Below are positions 43,315 through 52,939 of a stretch of DNA of 64,000 nt, piece by piece (the stretch's first letter is position 1; each line of letters starts with the position of its first letter). Origin of the DNA: Streptomyces djakartensis (GTDB taxonomy: Bacteria > Actinomycetota > Actinomycetes > Streptomycetales > Streptomycetaceae). The DNA is taken from assembly GCF_014651075.1 (NCBI RefSeq), contig NZ_BMWE01000007.1, positions 1 to 64,000 on the forward strand, written 5' to 3'. The position numbers were made by a program, and so were the translations under genes. The notes under the pieces were generated by a model. That model saw only the letters and a list, made by a program, of their open reading frames with translations. It had not been told where the DNA came from and ran no database searches.

Positions 43315-43401
43315 GTCAGGAACGTCGAAGGACCCCGTCTGGCGATCACGCCCGGCGCGTGGGCGGACTTCATGCCCATGTTTCGGGACGCTGACGCCTG
43401 A
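43315..43401 (+). pseudogene. Possible DUF397 C-terminal remnant
   Basis: A plus-strand frame reads VRNVEGPRLAITPGAWADFM and ends at TGA 43399-43401. The pattern of Val-Arg-Asn/Asp...Pro, then (hydrophobic)-Thr-Pro-x-x-Trp-x-x-Phe is that of DUF397 ends. No DUF397 N-terminal half or start is present. The resemblance is short, so chance is possible. With the Rpn relic it fills the otherwise empty 43142-43466 interval. Confidence 0.35.
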
Positions 43402-43466
43402 CGAGGGCCGACGCTACGCGGGCCCGTTCCCTCTTCGCCGGGCGAGCCCTGGACTTTTGGGACCGC

Positions 43467-44357
43467 TCACTCCTCGACGAACAGGTCCTCCGCCATGGTG
43501 GCCGTCAGGGAGCGGTCGAACCAGAGGGTGAGGGTGTCGAGGTCGGTGCAGGTGGTGATGCGGTCGCGGGTGGCTTCGGGGACGGGTACGGCGCGCTTTT
43601 CCAGTACCTGGAGAATGGCTTCGGCTTTGCCTTCAGCTTTGCCTTCGGCTTTTCCCTCGAGGTACGTCTCTTCGAAGAGGGTTCCCCTGCCCGGGAAGTA
43701 TGTGGCGACCATCTTCTCCAACTCTCTCCATGTCTCCCGGACCGGAGTGTTCTCCAGCCCGACTTCAAGCCATTCGCACCAGTATTTCGCTGTTGCCGCG
43801 TCCAATGCCCGCATGCCGCGGGCCACCATGCTCAGTATGGCGGGGGCATGCGGGCTGTTGCTATGCACGATCGCCGAGAACGTGGCCAGGGCCGGCTCCC
43901 GGGCAACGGCGGACTCGTCGGTGATCTCCGGAACGTTGGCGGGGCTCAGTACGAAAGGGCGGGTGCTCTGTGTCGCCCATGGGCCGACGCGGCACTCGAA
44001 GGGGCCCGCCGCCCAGGACGCGGTCGGCCGGTCCCTGCATACCGTGACGAGCAGCACCGGCATGCCGAACTTGGCGTGCAGGTATGCCACGTAGTAGGAC
44101 CAGCTCGTCCCCTTGCCAGAGGCCCGAGTGGTCTGGGTCTCGAGCGCGATGAGAAAGCCGTCTCCCTCGGACGGCTCGACCCTGAGCACCGTGTCCACCC
44201 GGCGCTCCAGCGGCTTGATCTCCGTGGCGTCGGGTGTGATCGCTTCGATGATCGCCTTCGCGGGTGGTGGTAAGCCCAGCGCCTCGAAGACTGGGGTGAG
44301 AACCTCCGGGTGATCCTGGAAGATCCGGTGTGAGGCCTCATGAGTTGATGTGACCAT
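43467..44357 (-). CDS. Rpn-family / PD-(D/E)XK nuclease-like transposase-related protein
   Basis: 296 residues. RRVDTVLRVEPSEGDGFLIALETQT has the Asp ... Glu-x-Gln arrangement of a PD-(D/E)XK core, preceded by the HPEVLTPVFEALGLPPP opening common to this streptomycete family. The C-terminal EGKAEGKAEGKAEAILQVLEKR repeat is typical of Rpn (recombination-promoting nuclease) and related DUF4351-like proteins. These are scattered, often multi-copy genes of uncertain function. A relic of a second copy lies just downstream. The upstream 80 bases are AT-rich (GCATATGC palindrome and TCCATT/AATGGA arms at 44372-44402), unusual here, consistent with recent arrival. Confidence 0.8.
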   Translation of the reverse strand: MVTSTHEASHRIFQDHPEVLTPVFEALGLPPPAKAIIEAITPDATEIKPLERRVDTVLRVEPSEGDGFLIALETQTTRASGKGTSWSYYVAYLHAKFGMPVLLVTVCRDRPTASWAAGPFECRVGPWATQSTRPFVLSPANVPEITDESAVAREPALATFSAIVHSNSPHAPAILSMVARGMRALDAATAKYWCEWLEVGLENTPVRETWRELEKMVATYFPGRGTLFEETYLEGKAEGKAEGKAEAILQVLEKRAVPVPEATRDRITTCTDLDTLTLWFDRSLTATMAEDLFVEE

Positions 44358-44443
44358 GTGCGCAAGCTAGGTCCATTGACCATGGCATATGCAGTAAATG
44401 GAACTGTGTTCACTCTTTCGAGCGCGGGAAAGGCGTTCCGGGG

Positions 44444-44809
44444 CTACCTCGCCACGAACTGGGTCAGGATCGCCTGGACCTCGTAGATGTCGACGCCCTT
44501 GGTGAAGGTCTTCTCGATGGGCGTCGGCGTGCCGGAGATCCAGATCTTCAGTTCGGCGTCCAGGTCGAACGTGCCGGCCGTTTCCACCGCGAAGTGGGTG
44601 ATGCTGCGGTAGGGGACGGAGTGGTACTCGGTCTTCTTGCCGGTGATGCCCTGCTTGTCGATGAGGATCAGGCGGCGGTCGGTGAAGAGGATGGTGTCGC
44701 GGATCAGCAGGAACGCTGCGTGGACCTGTTCGCCGTGGCCGAGGAGGCGGGCGTAGTCCTGCTGGGCCGACGCCGGGTCGACGGTGTGGGCGTTGCCGAA
44801 GAGCGCCAT
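44444..44809 (-). CDS. Bacterial PH-domain protein
   Basis: 121 residues, essentially a single bacterial pleckstrin-homology fold: GEQVHAAFLLIRDTILFTDRRLILIDKQGITGKKTEYHSVPYRSITHFAVETAGTFDLDAELKIWISG, ending in a helix (DIYEVQAILTQFV). The short DRRLxxxDxQGxxGKK segment is the family hallmark. Such proteins oligomerise; the ligand is unknown. It lies just downstream of metG on the same strand (82-base gap). Confidence 0.88.
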   Translation of the reverse strand: MALFGNAHTVDPASAQQDYARLLGHGEQVHAAFLLIRDTILFTDRRLILIDKQGITGKKTEYHSVPYRSITHFAVETAGTFDLDAELKIWISGTPTPIEKTFTKGVDIYEVQAILTQFVAR

Positions 44810-44891
44810 GGTGATCCCCCCTGTGGTTGGCCAGGTGCCTCCGTCATCCTACGGACAGAGGCTCCTGGCCGGGCGGGCCCGCGAGGCGTTG

Positions 44892-46607
44892 TTACGCGGA
44901 CTCGCCGCCGAAGCGCTCCTTGTACGACTCCAGGTCCTCGTCCGTCAGCTTGGCGAACAGGACAGGCGGGATGGTGAACGGGGTGCCGGCGGGGACGGCG
45001 GCCAGGGACTTCGCTTCGTCCTGGTTGACCCAGGTCGCGGTGTCGTTCTCCAGGGAGAACGCCTGGCGCATCGTCTTCGCCGACGTCGGGATGAACGGCT
45101 CGGAGACCACGGCGTAGAGGTGGATGAGGTTCATCGCCGTGCGGAGGGTGAGAGCGGCGCCCTCCGGGTTGGTCTTGATCTCCAGCCAGGGGGCCTTCTC
45201 CTCCAGGTAGGAGTTGCCCGCCGACCACAGGGCGCGCAGCGCGGCCGCCGCCTTGCGGAACTGGATGGCCTCCATCTGGGACTCGTACTCCGCGAGCAGA
45301 CGGGCGATCTCCGCACCCAGCTTCGCCTCCGCCTCGCCCGGCTCGGCGCCCGCGGGGACCTCGTCGCCGAAGCGCTTACGGGAGAAGGACAGGACGCGGT
45401 TGACGAAGTTGCCGAGGGTGTCGGCCAGGTCCTTGTTCACCGTGGCGGTGAAGTGCTCCCAGGTGAAGGACGAGTCGTCCGACTCCGGGGCGTTCGCCAT
45501 CATGAAGTAGCGCCAGTAGTCGGCGGGGAGGATGTCGAGGGCGTCGTGGGTGAAGACGCCGCGGCGCTGCGAGGTGGAGAACTTGCCGCCGTAGTAGTTC
45601 AGCCAGTTGAAGGCCTTGATGACGTCGACCTTCTTCCACGGGGCGCGGGTGCCCAGCAAGGTCGCCGGGAACATCACGCTGTGGAAGGGGACGTTGTCCT
45701 TGCCCATGAACTGCGTGTAGTGGACGTTCGCGTCCGACTCCCACCACCAGGAGCGCCAGTCGCGGCGCTCCGGGTCCTGGTCCGCCCACTCCTTGGTCGC
45801 GCCGATGTACTCGATCGGGGCGTCGAACCAGACGTAGAAGACCTTGCCTTCCGCCGCCAGCTCCGGCCAGGTGTCCGCGGGGACGGGAACCCCCCAGTCC
45901 AGGTCGCGGGTGATCGCCCGGTCGTGCAAACCCTCGGTGAGCCACTTGCGGGCGATGGAGGAGGCCAGCACCGGCCAGTTGTCGGCGCGCTCGTCGACCC
46001 AGGCCTCGACCTCGCCGGCCAGCGCCGACTGGAGGAGGAAGAGGTGCTTGGTCTCGCGGATCTCCAGGTCGCTGCTGCCGCTGATCGCGGAGCGGGCGTC
46101 GATCAGGTCGGTCGGGTCGAGGACCCGGGTGCAGTTCTCGCACTGGTCGCCGCGGGCCTTGTCGTAGCCGCAGTGCGGGCAGGTGCCGATGATGTAGCGG
46201 TCGGGCAGGAAGCGGCCGTCGGCGTTCGAGTACACCTGGCGGATCGAGCGCTCCTCGATGAACCCGTTGGCCTTGAGCTCACGCGCGATCTCCTGCGTGA
46301 TCTCGTGGTTCTGCGGGGAGGAGCTGCGGCCGAAGTAGTCGAAGGCCAGGTTGAAGCCGTCGTAGATCGCCTTCTGCTGGTCGTGGGCCTGGGCGCAGAA
46401 CTCGTCGACCGGGATGCCCTGCTCCTTCGCCGCGAGCTCGGCGGGGGTGCCGTGCTCGTCCGTCGCGCAGATGTAGAGGACCTCGTGGCCGCGCTGGCGC
46501 AGGTAGCGGGAGTAGACGTCGGCCGGGAGCATGGACCCCACCATGTTGCCCAGGTGCTTGATCCCGTTGATGTACGGAAGGGCGCTGGTGATGAGGTGTC
46601 GAGCCAT
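44892..46607 (-). CDS. metG: Methionyl-tRNA synthetase
   Basis: 571 residues, class I MetRS with the HIGH-equivalent HLGN near residue 18, the zinc knuckle [17 protein letters not shown], and the anticodon-binding helical domain. It has no C-terminal EMAP-II-like dimerisation domain. The KMSKS-equivalent loop reads KFSTSQRRG, so the second lysine is replaced by Thr, a form seen in one bacterial MetRS subclass rather than damage. The start [21 protein letters not shown] is canonical. It charges both initiator and elongator tRNA-Met. Confidence 0.96.
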   Translation of the reverse strand: MARHLITSALPYINGIKHLGNMVGSMLPADVYSRYLRQRGHEVLYICATDEHGTPAELAAKEQGIPVDEFCAQAHDQQKAIYDGFNLAFDYFGRSSSPQNHEITQEIARELKANGFIEERSIRQVYSNADGRFLPDRYIIGTCPHCGYDKARGDQCENCTRVLDPTDLIDARSAISGSSDLEIRETKHLFLLQSALAGEVEAWVDERADNWPVLASSIARKWLTEGLHDRAITRDLDWGVPVPADTWPELAAEGKVFYVWFDAPIEYIGATKEWADQDPERRDWRSWWWESDANVHYTQFMGKDNVPFHSVMFPATLLGTRAPWKKVDVIKAFNWLNYYGGKFSTSQRRGVFTHDALDILPADYWRYFMMANAPESDDSSFTWEHFTATVNKDLADTLGNFVNRVLSFSRKRFGDEVPAGAEPGEAEAKLGAEIARLLAEYESQMEAIQFRKAAAALRALWSAGNSYLEEKAPWLEIKTNPEGAALTLRTAMNLIHLYAVVSEPFIPTSAKTMRQAFSLENDTATWVNQDEAKSLAAVPAGTPFTIPPVLFAKLTDEDLESYKERFGGESA

Positions 46608-46755
46608 CGCGGGCTGCTCCCAAGTCGCTACGCGGGGTGACGATCTCGTGGTCTCGGTCGTCTACGGAACCTTGAAATCGTAGCTGACATGGGTGCGCCG
46701 CCCGCCTCCCCTTTTGCTGGGTGGGACGCGGGCGGCGCGGGTGGCGTCGTGGGGG

Positions 46756-48501
<1,746 letters not shown>

Positions 48502-48689
48502 GTGCGCGCAACCCTTCGCGTGAGGTGAAGCCGTCAATCCCTGGCCAGGACGGACACGTAAGGTTAGCGGCCCTCCTGGGTGATCTTGGGCAGGGGCGGA
48601 TGTGGGCGGCCCGGGCTGTCAAGGGCGACATCCGGCCTGTGCGGGTGTCGCCGTGCTGAACGGCGGCAACCCCCGTACAGCCGACGGGG

Positions 48690-48711
48690 GTTCACCCGGT
48701 GTTCACCGGGG
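48690..48711 (+). promoter_or_regulatory. PHO box upstream of phoX-like gene
   Basis: Two adjacent 11-base direct repeats, GTTCACCCGGT and GTTCACCGGGG, match the Streptomyces PhoP consensus GTTCACC-N4 at every conserved base. They lie 68-89 bases before the GTG start of the phosphatase gene, in the position expected for PhoP activation under phosphate limitation. Confidence 0.88.
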
Positions 48712-48778
48712 CGCCCGGCTCTCGCGCATATGTGCCCCTACGGTCACGCTGAAACCAAGGGCATCCAAGGAGAGCAAA

Positions 48779-50863
48779 GTGCGCAAGCTGCTGCCGTTGA
48801 TCGGAACGCCGTCCGGTTCGCATCCCGGCGGCCGGTCCGCCATGACCTGTCGTTTCCGGTGTGGTGACGCCTGCTTCCACGAGGTGCCCAACACCAGCTC
48901 CAACGAGTACGTCGGTGACGTGATCGCCGGTGCGCTCAGCCGCCGGTCGATGATGCGCGCCGCGGCCGTGGTGACCGTGGCCGCCGCTGGTGCGGGCGCT
49001 GTCGGCGTCGGGCAGGCGCCGTCCGCGGACGCCGCCCCGGCCGGTGGCGCCGCCACCGACGCCGCCGGTGGCGTCGAGCACAAGGGTGCTCGCGGGCTGC
49101 GCTTCGCGCCCGTCGCGCCCAACACCGCCGACGCCGTGACCGTGCCGGACGGGTACCGGCAGAACGTCGTCATCCGCTGGGGCGAGCCCATCCTGCGCGG
49201 GGCGCCGGCCTTCGACCCGGAGAAGCAGACCGCCAAGGCGCAGGCCGGGCAGTTCGGGTACAACTGTGACTTCCTCGCGCTGCTGCCACTGCCGGGGGAG
49301 CCCGGACGGCAGCTGCTCGTCGCCAATCACGAGTACACCGACGAGATCCTGATGTTCCGCGGGTACGACCCCGCCAACCCGAGCCGTGAGCAGGTCGAGG
49401 TCGCCTGGGCGGCGCACGGGCTGTCCGCCGTGGTGGTGGAGGGGGACGGGAAGAGCGGGAGGCTCACCGCCGTTCCGCGGCACCGGCTCAACCGGCGCGT
49501 CACCGCCACCACCGAGTTCCGGCTGACCGGGCCCGTCGCGGGGTCCGACCTCGTCAGGACCTCCGCCGACCCGACCGGCACCAAGGTGCTCGGCACCCTC
49601 AACAACTGCTCGGGCGGTGTCACGCCGTGGGGCACGACCCTGCACGGCGAGGAGAACTTCAACCAGTACTTCGCCAACAGCAGCCGGGCGACGGACAAGC
49701 GGTACGGGATCGGGACCGGGGCCAGCGAGCGGAAGTGGGAGAGGTTCGACAAGCGGTTCGACGTCGCCCAGGAGCCGAACGAGGTGCACCGGTTCGGGTA
49801 CGTCGTCGAGTTCGATCCGTACGACCCGGAGTCGACGCCGCGCAAGCACACCGCCCTCGGGCGGTTCAAGCACGAGGCCGCGAACATCCGGCTCACCTCG
49901 GACGGCCGGCCCGTCGTGTACACCGGTGACGACGAGCGCTTCGACTACTTCTACAAGTTCGTCAGCAGCAAGAGGATGAAGCAGGGCACCTCCCGGGCCG
50001 TCCGCGAGCACAACCTCTCCCTGCTCGACGAGGGCACGCTCTACGTCGCCAAGGTCACCGGCGACTCCCCGGCCATCGAGATCGACGGTACGGGCAAGCT
50101 GCCGTCCGACGGCGAGTTCGACGGAAGTGGTGAGTGGATTCCGCTGGCCACCGCGACCGCGAAGGGCGCGGTCTCGCACGTGGACGGGATGACGGCCGAG
50201 GAGGTGTTCGTCTTCACCCGGCTCGCCGGTGACAAGGTGGGCGCGACGAAGATGGACCGGCCCGAGGACATCGAGCCGAACCCGGTGACCGGCAAGGTGT
50301 ACGTCGCCCTCACCAACAACTCCAACCGGGGTGTCGGCTCCAACGCCAAGGCGGACGAGGCCAACCCGCGCAACGCCAACAAGCACGGGCACGTGCTGGA
50401 GCTGACCGAGCGGTGGAACCGGCCCGAGAGCACCCGGTTCGCCTGGTCGCTGTTCCTCGTGGCCGGTGACCCGGAGGACCCGGCGACCTACTTCGCCGGC
50501 TTCCCGAAGGACGGGGTCAGCCCCATCTCCTGCCCGGACAACGTCGCCTTCGACCCGTACGGCAACCTGTGGATTGCCACCGACGGCTCCCAGCTCGGCT
50601 CGCACGACGGTCTGTTCGGCGTGGCCACCCGGGGTGAGCGCCGGGGTGAGCTGAAGCAGTTCCTGACCGTGCCGAAGGGCGCCGAGACCTGCGGTCCCAT
50701 CATCCAGGAGCGGCGCGTCCTGGTCGCCGTGCAGCACCCGGGCGAGATCGACGGCGCGTCCGTGGAGAAGCCGGCCAGCACCTGGCCGGACGGGCCCGGG
50801 ACGTACGTCCGGCCCGCGGTCGTGGCCGTGTGGCGGGCCGACGGGCGCGACATCGGCGTCTGA
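48779..50863 (+). CDS. Tat-exported PhoX-family alkaline phosphatase
   Basis: 694 residues. A twin-arginine motif (SRRSMMRAAAV, Arg55-Arg56) predicts Tat export. The body is the DUF839/PhoX six-bladed propeller: WGEPILRGAPAFDP, LLVANHEYTDE (calcium-ligand Glu), NNCSGGVTPWGTTLHGEENFNQYF (Cys-containing Fe site and Glu ligands), and GRFKHEAANI, YTGDDERFDYFYKFV, VDGMTAEEVFVFTRLAGDKVGATKMDRPEDIEPN. It releases phosphate from organic phosphates outside the cell using Fe3+/Ca2+. GTG 48779 follows AAGGAGAG. The PHO box upstream indicates PhoP-dependent induction. Confidence 0.92.
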   Translation: MRKLLPLIGTPSGSHPGGRSAMTCRFRCGDACFHEVPNTSSNEYVGDVIAGALSRRSMMRAAAVVTVAAAGAGAVGVGQAPSADAAPAGGAATDAAGGVEHKGARGLRFAPVAPNTADAVTVPDGYRQNVVIRWGEPILRGAPAFDPEKQTAKAQAGQFGYNCDFLALLPLPGEPGRQLLVANHEYTDEILMFRGYDPANPSREQVEVAWAAHGLSAVVVEGDGKSGRLTAVPRHRLNRRVTATTEFRLTGPVAGSDLVRTSADPTGTKVLGTLNNCSGGVTPWGTTLHGEENFNQYFANSSRATDKRYGIGTGASERKWERFDKRFDVAQEPNEVHRFGYVVEFDPYDPESTPRKHTALGRFKHEAANIRLTSDGRPVVYTGDDERFDYFYKFVSSKRMKQGTSRAVREHNLSLLDEGTLYVAKVTGDSPAIEIDGTGKLPSDGEFDGSGEWIPLATATAKGAVSHVDGMTAEEVFVFTRLAGDKVGATKMDRPEDIEPNPVTGKVYVALTNNSNRGVGSNAKADEANPRNANKHGHVLELTERWNRPESTRFAWSLFLVAGDPEDPATYFAGFPKDGVSPISCPDNVAFDPYGNLWIATDGSQLGSHDGLFGVATRGERRGELKQFLTVPKGAETCGPIIQERRVLVAVQHPGEIDGASVEKPASTWPDGPGTYVRPAVVAVWRADGRDIGV

Positions 50864-50885
50864 GCGGAGCGGTAGCAGCGGTAGC

Positions 50886-50914
50886 AAGGGGGCGTCCGTG
50901 CGGCGCCCCCTTTT
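50886..50914 (+). terminator. Terminator of the phoX-like gene
   Basis: AAGGGGGCG (50886-50894) pairs with CGCCCCCTT (50904-50912) and is followed by TT CG; a classic stem with T-tract 23 bases after the stop. Confidence 0.85.
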
Positions 50915-50976
50915 CGCTGCGCACGGCCTCCCTGTGCATGGCTTTTGCCTGTGCGCGGCCTCCTGTGTACGGCCGG

Positions 50977-51981
50977 CTAGGAACGGCCCTCGTGCAGGGT
51001 CAGGTCCGTGAGCACGGCCCGGTGGTCCGTGGCGGACAGGTTCAGGATGCGGGTGCGGTCCGCGGCGAAGTCCTTCGACACCAGTACGTGGTCGATCTGC
51101 GCGCCGAACGTCGGGGCCGTCCGGGCCGGCCAGGTGGCCGTGCGGTCGGCGTCGTTCAGGCGGGCGGCGTCGTACAGGCCGGTGTCGAGGATGCGGCGGA
51201 AGACGGCGTGGTCCTGGGAGGCGTTGAAGTCGCCGGCCAGGACGAGGGGGGTGCCGCCGTCGGCGGCGGCCGCGTCGCGCAGGGCGGTCAGCTCGCGCTT
51301 CCAGAGGCCGACCTGGGCGGGCAGCGGGGGCATGGGGTGGGCGAGCTGGAGGCGGACGGCGTGCCCGTCCACGTCGGCGATCGCCCCGGGCATGCCCATC
51401 GTGCCGGGGACGCCGGGTGTGGGGCGCAGGGGGAAGCGGCTGAGGATGACGGAGCCCTCGGAGCCGCCGCCCTCGACGGCTCGGCGGTGCGGGTAGTCCC
51501 GCGAGAGGTCGTCCTTCAGCTTCGCGTCGCACCCGTAGTCGCATTCCTGTACGAAGACGACGTCCGGTTTCTCGCGGCGGACGGCGGCGACCAGGCCGCC
51601 GGTGGCCTGCCCGAACTCGACGTTCGAGGTCAGCACGCGCAGTTCCGCGACCGGTCGGCCCACGGGGTCGCCGGTCTTGCCGTACGGCTCGATGAACCAG
51701 GCCAGCAGGCCGAGCAGCACCACGCCCCAGGTCAGTCCGGGCCACCAGCGGGACCGCAGCGAGAGCAGCAGCGCCAGCGCGGTGGGTGCGAGCAGCCAGG
51801 GGAGGAAGGCGAGGAGCTGCGGGACGGGTGTCATGCCGTCGCTGTCGGCGATCCGGTAGGCGAGGACCGCGCTCACCGCGGCGAGCAGCAGCACGGCGCA
51901 CCAGGTGGCGAGCCGCCGCCGGGGCGGACGGTGCTCGGGCATGTCGTCGGTGGCGGTCCACTCGGCAGCCGCTGTGTCCAA
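50977..51981 (-). CDS. Membrane-anchored endonuclease/exonuclease/phosphatase (EEP) family protein
   Basis: 334 residues. Three hydrophobic helices (about 25-45, 55-75 and 82-97) precede an EEP domain with RVLTSNVEFGQ, FVQECDYGC, LAGDFNAS and the C-terminal ATDHRAVLTDL, so all the Mg-binding and catalytic Asp/His positions are visible. The enzymatic domain should face outside. Targets of this family include nucleic acids, sphingomyelin and inositol phosphates; which applies is not decidable here. Its position next to PhoX suggests phosphate scavenging, but no PHO box precedes it. Confidence 0.83.
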   Translation of the reverse strand: MDTAAAEWTATDDMPEHRPPRRRLATWCAVLLLAAVSAVLAYRIADSDGMTPVPQLLAFLPWLLAPTALALLLSLRSRWWPGLTWGVVLLGLLAWFIEPYGKTGDPVGRPVAELRVLTSNVEFGQATGGLVAAVRREKPDVVFVQECDYGCDAKLKDDLSRDYPHRRAVEGGGSEGSVILSRFPLRPTPGVPGTMGMPGAIADVDGHAVRLQLAHPMPPLPAQVGLWKRELTALRDAAAADGGTPLVLAGDFNASQDHAVFRRILDTGLYDAARLNDADRTATWPARTAPTFGAQIDHVLVSKDFAADRTRILNLSATDHRAVLTDLTLHEGRS

Positions 51982-52025
51982 AGGCCCGGCCTTCCGCTCG
52001 CGGGGTGGGATGCCCGCATCCTCTC

Positions 52026-52835
52026 TCAGAGACGGGGCGCGGTGCCGGATGGTTCAGCCGCGTCGACGCGGGCCAGGAATTCCCGCAGTGCCCTGTCGAA
52101 CTCGTCGGGGCGTTCCAGGTTGGGCATGTGGGCGGCGCCCTCGATCACGCGCAGTGCCGAGTCCGGGAGGGCCGCGTGCATGGCCCGGGCGTCGGAGACG
52201 GGGGTGTAGGTGTCGTCGGCGCCCACGACGACCAGGGCCGGGACCGGTACCCGGGTCAGCAGGCTCTGGTAGTCGGGGCGCCGGGCGCGGGCGCGCAGCG
52301 CGGCGGCGGCGCCCTCGGGGGAGGTGGCCGTCATCATGCGGTGGACGTGGGCCTTGACCTCGGCGGGGGCGTGCGGGGCGACCATCCGTTCCAGGACCTC
52401 GTCGGCGTAACCGCGCATGCCGTCGCGCAGGAGGCGGTCCGCCATGGCGTCCCGGGCGCGGACGCCCTCCGGGGTCTCCGCCGCCGGGAAGGTGTCCGCG
52501 AGGACCAGGCCGCGGACGCGGCCGGGGAACAGGCGGTAGCAGTCCATGACGATCTGGCCGCCCATCGACAGGCCCGCCAGGACGAAGGACGGCACCTCCA
52601 GTTCGTCGAGGAGGGCCTCGATGTCCCGGGCGAATCCGGAGAAGTCCGTGAGGGCCGGCATCGTGGGGGAGGCGCCGTAGCCGCGCAGGTCGGGAGCGAT
52701 GACGCGGCGGGCCGTGGAGAAGGTGTCCAGCTGCGGGGCCCACATCGTGCGGTCGAAGGGGTGGCCGTGGACGAGGACCAGGGGGACTCGACGAGTGCCG
52801 GGGTCTTTGTCCTCGTATGCGAGGAAGGGTGCCAT
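52026..52835 (-). CDS. Alpha/beta hydrolase
   Basis: 269 residues. Oxyanion turn VHGHPFDRTMW, nucleophile elbow GLSMGGQI (Gly-Leu-Ser-Met-Gly), acid in VVVGADDTYTPVSDA and histidine in EGAAHMPNLERP make a full triad. It resembles 3-oxoadipate enol-lactonase- and haloperoxidase-like hydrolases. The start at 52835 (MAPFLAYEDKD) is preferred; a GTG 12 codons upstream would extend into the operator. It is divergent from the MocR gene and is the obvious candidate for its regulation. Confidence 0.85.
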   Translation of the reverse strand: MAPFLAYEDKDPGTRRVPLVLVHGHPFDRTMWAPQLDTFSTARRVIAPDLRGYGASPTMPALTDFSGFARDIEALLDELEVPSFVLAGLSMGGQIVMDCYRLFPGRVRGLVLADTFPAAETPEGVRARDAMADRLLRDGMRGYADEVLERMVAPHAPAEVKAHVHRMMTATSPEGAAAALRARARRPDYQSLLTRVPVPALVVVGADDTYTPVSDARAMHAALPDSALRVIEGAAHMPNLERPDEFDRALREFLARVDAAEPSGTAPRL

Positions 52836-52861
52836 GGAGACGACCCTAGGCCGCTCAACTA

Positions 52862-52895
52862 CTCGGTGCAATAAGATCTTTGCTCTCGGTGCAAT
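52862..52895. promoter_or_regulatory. Direct-repeat operator between hydrolase and MocR genes
   Basis: Two identical 11-mers CTCGGTGCAAT (52862-52872 and 52885-52895), 23 bases apart, in the 104-base divergent gap. MocR/GabR-type regulators characteristically bind direct repeats. The intervening AAGATCTTT is AT-rich and may hold the promoter. Confidence 0.75.
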
Positions 52896-52939
52896 CCGGG
52901 TGGCACAGTCCGCGGCGCAGTCCAGGGGGAGACCGATCG

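Noticed and set aside
48692..51961. A 1089-codon minus-strand open frame over the phoX-like gene
   Set aside because: Arg/Gly/Pro-rich composition and complete overlap with PhoX motifs show it is a shadow frame.
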